Assembly: GCF_000715075.1 (NCBI RefSeq)
Contig: NC_134081.1
Coordinates: forward strand, 65,893,153 to 65,957,152
From: Nicotiana tabacum
Lineage: Eukaryota; Streptophyta; Magnoliopsida; Solanales; Solanaceae
Direction of reading: 5' to 3'
Length of the DNA: 64,000 nt
Both the position numbers and the translations under genes were made by a program. The notes beneath the pieces were generated by a model. It saw only the letters and a list, made by a program, of their open reading frames with translations. It was not told where the DNA came from and did no database searches. Every line of letters starts with the position of its first letter. Within the stretch, counting starts at the first letter, position 1. Below are positions 59,000 through 64,000 of this stretch, in pieces.

Positions 59000-59229
59000 G
59001 GATCACGTTGCACGCCGCAACGAGCCTTATGGCTATATGAGGATCGGGTTGCACGCCGCAACAAGCCATATGGCTAAATGTGGATCGGGTTGCATGCTAC
59101 AACGAGCCTTAAGGCTATATGTGGATCGGGTTTCACGCCGCAACAAGCCTTTCGGCTATATGTGGATCGGGTTGCGAACTGCAATAGGCCTTATGGCTAT
59201 ATGTGGATCGGGTTGCACGTTGTAGTAGG
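59000..59229 (+). repeat. 41-bp tandem array in LTR L, 5.6 copies
   Basis: Units GGATCGGGTTGCACGCCGCA... start at 59000, 59041, 59082, 59123, 59164 and 59205, exactly 41 bp apart. Confidence 0.95.
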
Positions 59230-59968
59230 TACCGTAGAGTGCTGAGTGACTAGGTGTGATGAGCGAGAATTAGAACAGTTAGATTGAGTGCTCTGGGAGT
59301 GTGAGTACATCAGATTGTTATTGTGTTGCATCACGTACAGTACTCATATTGTCATATAGAATTAGAGATGTCATATTCTTCATATCTATCACACTTGGCA
59401 TATTTTATCTGTGTTGAACTTAACTGTTAAACCTGGAAGCATGTCTACATTTTCTGTATTTTTAAACTCTATATTAGTACTATATTGATTAGGCTCGTCA
59501 CTGGTTTTAACCCAAAGGTTAGATTTATTACTTATTGAGTTGATTGTACTCACGCTACACCCTACACTTCGTGTGCAAATCCAGGTGTTCCTGGGCACGG
59601 TGATTGCTGATCTTGGAGTTTTTTGCTTGTTCGGAGACCATCGAGGTAGCTGATTTGGCGTCCGTAGGCCTTGACTCTCCTCCTCTATCTCTTAGGTTTA
59701 CTTATATTGTTCTACCTTTCTAGACGGTGTTTCAGACTATGTTATTGTATAGATGCTCATGAACTCAGAGACACTCAGATTTTGGGAAAATTGCATTCGA
59801 GTCGCAGTTGTGTATATCGACTATTTATGAGAGTTATTACTGGAGTTATTACTGTTGAACTTGCATCATCTTATTTTTAATACAAAATGCCTAGTTTTAT
59901 TGTTAATGTCAGCTTGCCTAGTTTTATGATAGGCGCCATCACGACATGGCGAGTTTTGGGTCGTGACA

Positions 59969-60182
59969 TTGCTGAGTCTAGGATACTAAAATGGGAGAAA
60001 TGAGATGAAATCCCGACTTTCCAACCTTTTTTTCAATTGCAGATGTCGCAATTGCGACACTGGGTTTGCAATTGGGAACCCTCGCAATTGCGAAACAAGT
60101 TTCGCAATTGTGTCTACTGACTGCCTAAGGGGGAAGTCGCAAACGCGACGTTGGCTTCGCATTTGCAGAGTGAGGTCTAGAG
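59969..60182 (-). mobile_element. I: LTR upstream part, beyond LTR L
   Basis: This continues LTR I on the minus strand. It contains the CGC-N4-GCG cluster that in other LTRs precedes the first donor-like site (57048 here), so the order fits an LTR split by L. Homology is lost at about 60182. Confidence 0.6.
60047..60147 (-). repeat. CGC-N4-GCG word cluster in LTR I
   Basis: Exact words start at 60047 (core AATT), 60083 (AATT) and 60138 (AAAC; GTTT in LTR sense), with imperfect words at 60103 and 60157. CGCAATTGCG is fully palindromic. This is a third core vocabulary. Confidence 0.85.
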
Positions 60183-60258
60183 ATTGGCTATAGATGCCCA
60201 AAGGGACAGCTTGTCGTAGTCCTATATATGTTTACAAAATGAGGTCTAGAGATTGGCT
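60170..60258. repeat. 20-bp direct repeat, 69 bp apart
   Basis: TGAGGTCTAGAGATTGGCTA occurs at about 60170-60189 and 60239-60258. The first copy sits where LTR I homology ends, so it may mark a rearrangement border. Confidence 0.85.
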
Positions 60259-60551
60259 AAAAGCTGGAGGAAAATGAGAGAAGGGTTGCATAGGCGCACA
60301 TACAAGGAAAAAGTCGTACAGACTGCATGATAGAAGGTAGCAATAGTTACGATATTGGAAGAATTCTGACCAAGAGTCGTGGCGAGAGAAAGAGGCCTAA
60401 AGGGGGGAATGCCCTGACCTTTGGATTTATTCATAGAACAGTTGCCTAGATGGTAAAGGACAATATTAAAGTATTCATAAGAGCCATAGGTTATGAGAAT
60501 AATAAGTGCATCAGTCAACATTCAAGGACGAATGTTCCAAAGGGTGAAAGA
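60183..60551 (+). mobile_element. 3' interior end of an E-like element
   Basis: It is non-coding and ends in GGACGAATGTTCCAAAGGG and a polypurine stretch AAAGGGTGAAAGA (60538-60551) directly before an LTR start of the F/E family. The plus orientation is opposite to E. Confidence 0.6.
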
Positions 60552-60671
60552 TGTTACACCCCATGTTTTTGTACGTGAAAGTACGTTGTAAGTCAATTGA
60601 TGTAAACTTGAAAATGAGATCCTCTTTGAAAGTATATAAAGTGATTTAATGATGTTACGTCCCATTTTCGC
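60552..60671 (+). mobile_element. LTR start of the F/E family, about 120 bp
   Basis: It starts TGTTACACCCCATG and matches 209-90 (minus) through AGTATATAAAGTG and GATGTTACGTCCC, then diverges near 60671. Confidence 0.7.
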
Positions 60672-60721
60672 AAGCCTTTAAGAGTTATCATTCGGGAACA
60701 AATATTTCTAAGGGGACATGT
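60672..60721 (+). other. Interior tail and polypurine tract of G
   Basis: GGGAACAAATATTTC is followed by TAAGGGGACATGT, directly before the LTR start at 60722. This layout suggests the 3' LTR of a second element. Confidence 0.5.
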
Positions 60722-61572
60722 TGTTACACCCCGTACTTTAGACGTCACTGTCATTATAGGATTATCTAATGAAAGCTCAAAAAGGACGAAATCCTTCTAC
60801 ACGGATAAAAAAGGTTTACCGAAGTCTTAAGTAAGCTGAGATGAATATGAGACTTGTTAATTATGATTTAAATACGTTTAAAGTCATCATATGACTATAT
60901 ATGATGTTTGGATATGAAATATAAAGTTTGGGAAAAATCGGATTAAAGTTGCGGATAAACCGACTAAGGATTTGCCTTGTAATGGAGATTTTTGAGTAAT
61001 ACACTTCGTATGCTATATGGAGTCCTTTTGGGACATATTATATACCACGTGGAAGTTATTGGAATGTAGTTTCCACCGCTCTTAACCGTTCGTTCATACG
61101 ACGTCCGGATAAAAAGATATAAGGATTTGAAGAAGGGCCAATGCGAGGGTGCTAAGTAGCACCTTTTTGACTTTTAAAAAAGGGGATATTCACATCCCTT
61201 ATCTCATCTCTTTCTCCATTTTTCCAGAGAGCACGACTAAATAACACCCCTAACCTTACCCTTAAGCTCTCTACAAGGGCTTTAAACAAGATCATCATCC
61301 CAAGCACGAAATCAAGAAGCGATAACATTAAAACGATCCCTAAAACGTAAGTATAGCTATATCGCCTCTCATTTCTTTGTAGTTTGAGTTTTGAAATGTA
61401 TTTAATAGTTGTGAATATTTCTACTTTCTATATTTAAGCTTTTAAATATCAAGAAAGGTTGATACATTCATTTCCTAATAGTTAGAACTCACGGGACGGT
61501 GATCGGAAGCTGTGAGTTCGAGTTATTTGACTTGTACTAGACTTGTTTGTGGGCTGTTTTGTGTTGCTTTTA
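60722..61572 (+). mobile_element. G: gypsy-type LTR start, cut by H
   Basis: It opens TGTTACACCCCGTACTTTAG. It is AT-rich with no gene. LTR H starts at 61573 inside it, so G is older. The rest of G is beyond the window. Confidence 0.65.
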
Positions 61573-62297
61573 TGTAACGACCCGGCCGGTCGTTTTGAGA
61601 ATTTAAGTCCCGTTTGGCGGCATAAGGCCCTAAGCAGCTTCGTATTATGTATATTGACTTACGTGTGTGGTTGAATTCAGTTACTGGATGATTCTAAGTG
61701 ATTTGGGACACTGGGTCCCTACAACGGAAGCTTAAGTCTTAGGATTTTGACGGTTGTCGGAACTATGTGAAGACGACTCCGGAATGGAGTTTCGTCGGTT
61801 CCTTTAGCTCCGTTGGGTGCTTTTTGACTTAGGGGCATGTCCGGATTGTATTTTGGAGGTCTATAGCTCATTTAGGCTTGAAATGACGAAAGTCAAATTT
61901 TTGGAGATTTTGACCGATAGTGGATATCGGGGTCGGAATTTGATTCCAGAAGTTAGAGTAGGTCCGTACTGTTGAATATGACTTGTGTGCAAAATTTGAG
62001 GTTATTCGGACGTGGTTTGATAGGTTTCGGCATCGGTTGTAGGAATTTGAGGTTTCAAATTCTTTAAGTTTGAATTGGAGAGTGATTCATAATTTTAGCA
62101 TTAGTTGATGTGATTTGAGGGCTCGACTAAGTTCGTATGGTGTTTTAGGATTGGTTGGTATATTTGGTTGAGGTCTCGGGGGGCCTCGGGTGAGTTTCGG
62201 GTGCTTAACAGATCAAAAGTTGTATTTGTGTTGTTGTTGAAGTCTTCAGACATCTTGTATTTTCGCACCTGCAATGGAGAGGCCGCAGGTGCAGGAT

Positions 62298-62557
62298 CGC
62301 ACGTGCGTAGAGGCAAGCGCAGAAGCAGAAAAGTGGAGGAGTGCCAGGGGTCGCAGGTCCGAAGTAAATTCCGCATCTGCGATGCCCGCAGATGCGATGG
62401 AGCAATCGCAGGAGCGGTGAAGGACCGCAGAAGCGGACATGGGTCCGCAAGTGTGCACACTGCAGGTACGACCCTTGGATCGCAGAAGCGGATGCTGAGT
62501 TTTGAGTGGAATTCGCACCTGCGATGGGAATTCCGCAGGTGCGGTGACGCATGTGCG
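62298..62557 (+). repeat. CGC-N4-GCG word cluster in LTR H, richest copy
   Basis: Nine exact words start at 62298, 62372, 62387, 62407, 62426, 62481, 62514, 62534 and 62548. The cores are ACGT, ATCT, AGAT, AGGA, AGAA, AGAA, ACCT, AGGT and ATGT. Random expectation for six fixed bases over 260 bp is below 0.1. Spacing between words is irregular (14-74 bp). The cluster starts 725 bp from the LTR start. Confidence 0.92.
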
Positions 62558-63800
62558 AACCCAGGTCAGCAGATGCGGTTTAACTGGCAGAAAAGGGGCC
62601 AAATCAAGGGTTTGATTCATTTCTTCATTTTTGGACTTGGGTGCTCGGGAATTGGAGATTTTTCGAGGGATATTCAGAGGAAACTTTGGGGTAATGATTC
62701 CTAACTCTTTTTTGTTGTATTCCATTAATCTATAGTTGTTTTCTCCATTTAATTTCGGATTCGGGGTATGAAAATGGGGGGAAAGTTCTTCAGCCGAATT
62801 TCTGAATTTTGATTGGGATTTAGGGATCGGATTTGGATAATTTTGGTACGAGTGAACTCGTGAGTGAATGGGTGTTCGTATTTTGTGATTTCTACCCGAT
62901 TCCGAGACGTGGGCTCGAGTCGACCTTTTAGGATGGATTTCGGAATTTTTATTAAAAGCTTGATTTCATTAATTAGATTAGCCTATTATAGTTGTATTTA
63001 TGATATGTAATTGTTTTGGCTAGATTTGGTCCATTCAGAGTCGGATATTCGTGGGAAAGGCATTGTGACCTATTGATTGAGCTTGGTTCGAGGTAAGTAT
63101 CTTTCCTAAACTTGTGTGGGGGATTTTCTCCTTAGGATTTGAGTCTTCTATGTTGATTGTAGTCCATGTACGCGAGGTGACGAGTGCGTGCTCGGACTTA
63201 TTTGTGGAAAGTTGGCCTTTTAGGATCCTTAGGTCCTTACATTCACCGAGTATGAAGTTTTTCTTGATATGATTAAGTTCCTGTTTACTAGTTTTACCTC
63301 TACATGCTTTAATTAGAATTAATTGCTTTAGGATTCACTCTTATTTGACTTAACTGAAGATTTTACCTCTTCTATTTCCATGCTATCTTTTTATATCTGC
63401 TTATCTTTATTTGGAATCATTATTATCTCATCCTATAATTGCTCAGTCTTATTTGAGGTTATGATTATCTTTACGCTGCTTATCCCTAATTGAATTGTTG
63501 AATATCCTTCGTAATTTCTTAACCTTAAAAGAAGTTTAGACATTCTATATCTTAGTCGACTTATTTTTTTGAAATTATTTGACTCGTGTTAGCTTCCCTG
63601 CAGTTGAAATAAATATTGTGGGATCGTTGCTACATGTTAGTTTTCCCTTGTTGAGTTGTTCTCTTTACGCCTAACATTCTTTACTGCAATTAGTCCTTGT
63701 GAATTGGTTCTACCGTTTCTTGTTATTTAAAGTTCTTGAGTTGATTTACTTGTCGTATTTTGTATTATTACCATTTTTGTTGTTGTACTTATTGTGGTAA

Positions 63801-63990
63801 TGCACGAGGTTTCTGTCGTGCGGTTGTGGTTATTGTGATGCACGAGGTTTCTGTTGTGCTATTGTTACTATTGATATTTGCACATATGCCGTGACAAGGT
63901 GGGTTATATATATATGGGTTGCGCATGTGGCGAGACAAGGTGGGAACATTGTTATGCACATGTGGCGAGACAAGGCGGGCATCTACTTTA
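63801..63990 (+). repeat. Short tandem arrays in LTR H
   Basis: TGCACGAGGTTTCTGT occurs at 63801 and 63839 (38 bp). GCACATRTGSCGWGACAAGG-like units follow at 63880, 63921 and 63957 (41 and 36 bp). Confidence 0.8.
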
Positions 63991-64000
63991 TTATTGCACA

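Larger units (their letters stand above)
57094..59968 (+). mobile_element. L: LTR of TGTAACGACC type (2875 bp), solo or recombinant
   Basis: It begins TGTAACGACCCGGCCAGTC and ends GGGTCGTGACA. No primer site follows and no polypurine tract precedes it, so it is not part of a visible element. The flanks CTACC and TTGCT do not match, which suggests recombination between different copies or decay. Landmarks: word cluster 57807-57996, donor-like GT at 58120 and 58525 (405 bp apart), 41-bp array 59000-59229. It splits LTR I. Confidence 0.85.
61573..64000 (+). mobile_element. H: LTR of TGTAACGACC type, cut by window end
   Basis: It opens TGTAACGACCCGGCCGGTCG. It is the best preserved start, with a 7-bp inverted repeat AACGACC/GGTCGTT. 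Landmarks: word cluster 62298-62557, donor-like GT at 62691 (weak: GGGGTAATG) and 63093 (GAGGTAAGT), 402 bp apart, and array region 63801-63990. Its end and any primer site are outside the window. Confidence 0.85.

Noticed and set aside
59000..59229. CRISPR array (also the 34-bp and 37-bp arrays)
   Set aside because: Units are contiguous tandem repeats without unique spacers, in a plant repeat context, with no cas genes.

Overview
The window is a dense nest of decayed LTR retrotransposons from a plant nuclear genome. No host gene, tRNA or rRNA gene could be recognised. The repeat vocabulary suggests Solanaceae, perhaps Nicotiana: chromovirus LTRs opening TGTAACGACC, Tat/Ogre-type LTRs opening TGTTGACGACC, and an Athila-type gag. 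That assignment rests on family recall, not on a search. Nearly every coding stretch carries stops or frameshifts.

Layout (letters are labels used here). F: LTR tip, 1-209, minus. A: Tat/Ogre-like element, minus, 210-26933, cut by the window start. It has a 4.8-kb 5' LTR (15332-26933, interrupted), a tRNA-type primer site, an ORF1 with a plant-mobile-domain-like region, gag and protease. Its ORF1-tail/gag/protease-start segment is triplicated in tandem (4009-13658, period about 3.2 kb). S: solo LTR in the A protease (635-3659). C: chromovirus in the A LTR (19132-25934). E: old element without recognised genes, minus, 26934-40659. A, D and J all lie in it. D: LTR element without recognised genes (30035-38704). 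J: Tat-like LTR (40660-41921 and 53479-55038). K: chromovirus 5' LTR plus gag inside J (41922-53478). T: gag-protease-only Athila-like element inside the K LTR (44559-51628). I: minus LTR (55039-57093 and 59969-60182), split by LTR L (57094-59968). The right end holds the 3' end of an E-like element (60183-60671), LTR G (60722-61572) and LTR H (61573 to the end).

The main result is a shared architecture of the eight TGTAACGACC-type LTR copies (S, C, D 5', D 3', K, I, L, H). Where the LTR start is visible (seven copies), a cluster of 10-bp words of the form CGC-N4-GCG begins about 640-830 bp inside it. The four-base core vocabulary differs between LTR groups. All eight copies then carry two splice-donor-like GGTAAGT sites 399-406 bp apart. 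A short tandem array follows in most of them. Shared descent explains the order, but not why the outer CGC/GCG frame survives while the core changes.

No intact coding system exists here: no element has both intact ends and intact genes. Any current activity would be transcriptional (LTR promoters, donor-like sites, CpG-rich clusters) or recombinational (tandem triplication, solo LTR formation, nested insertion).
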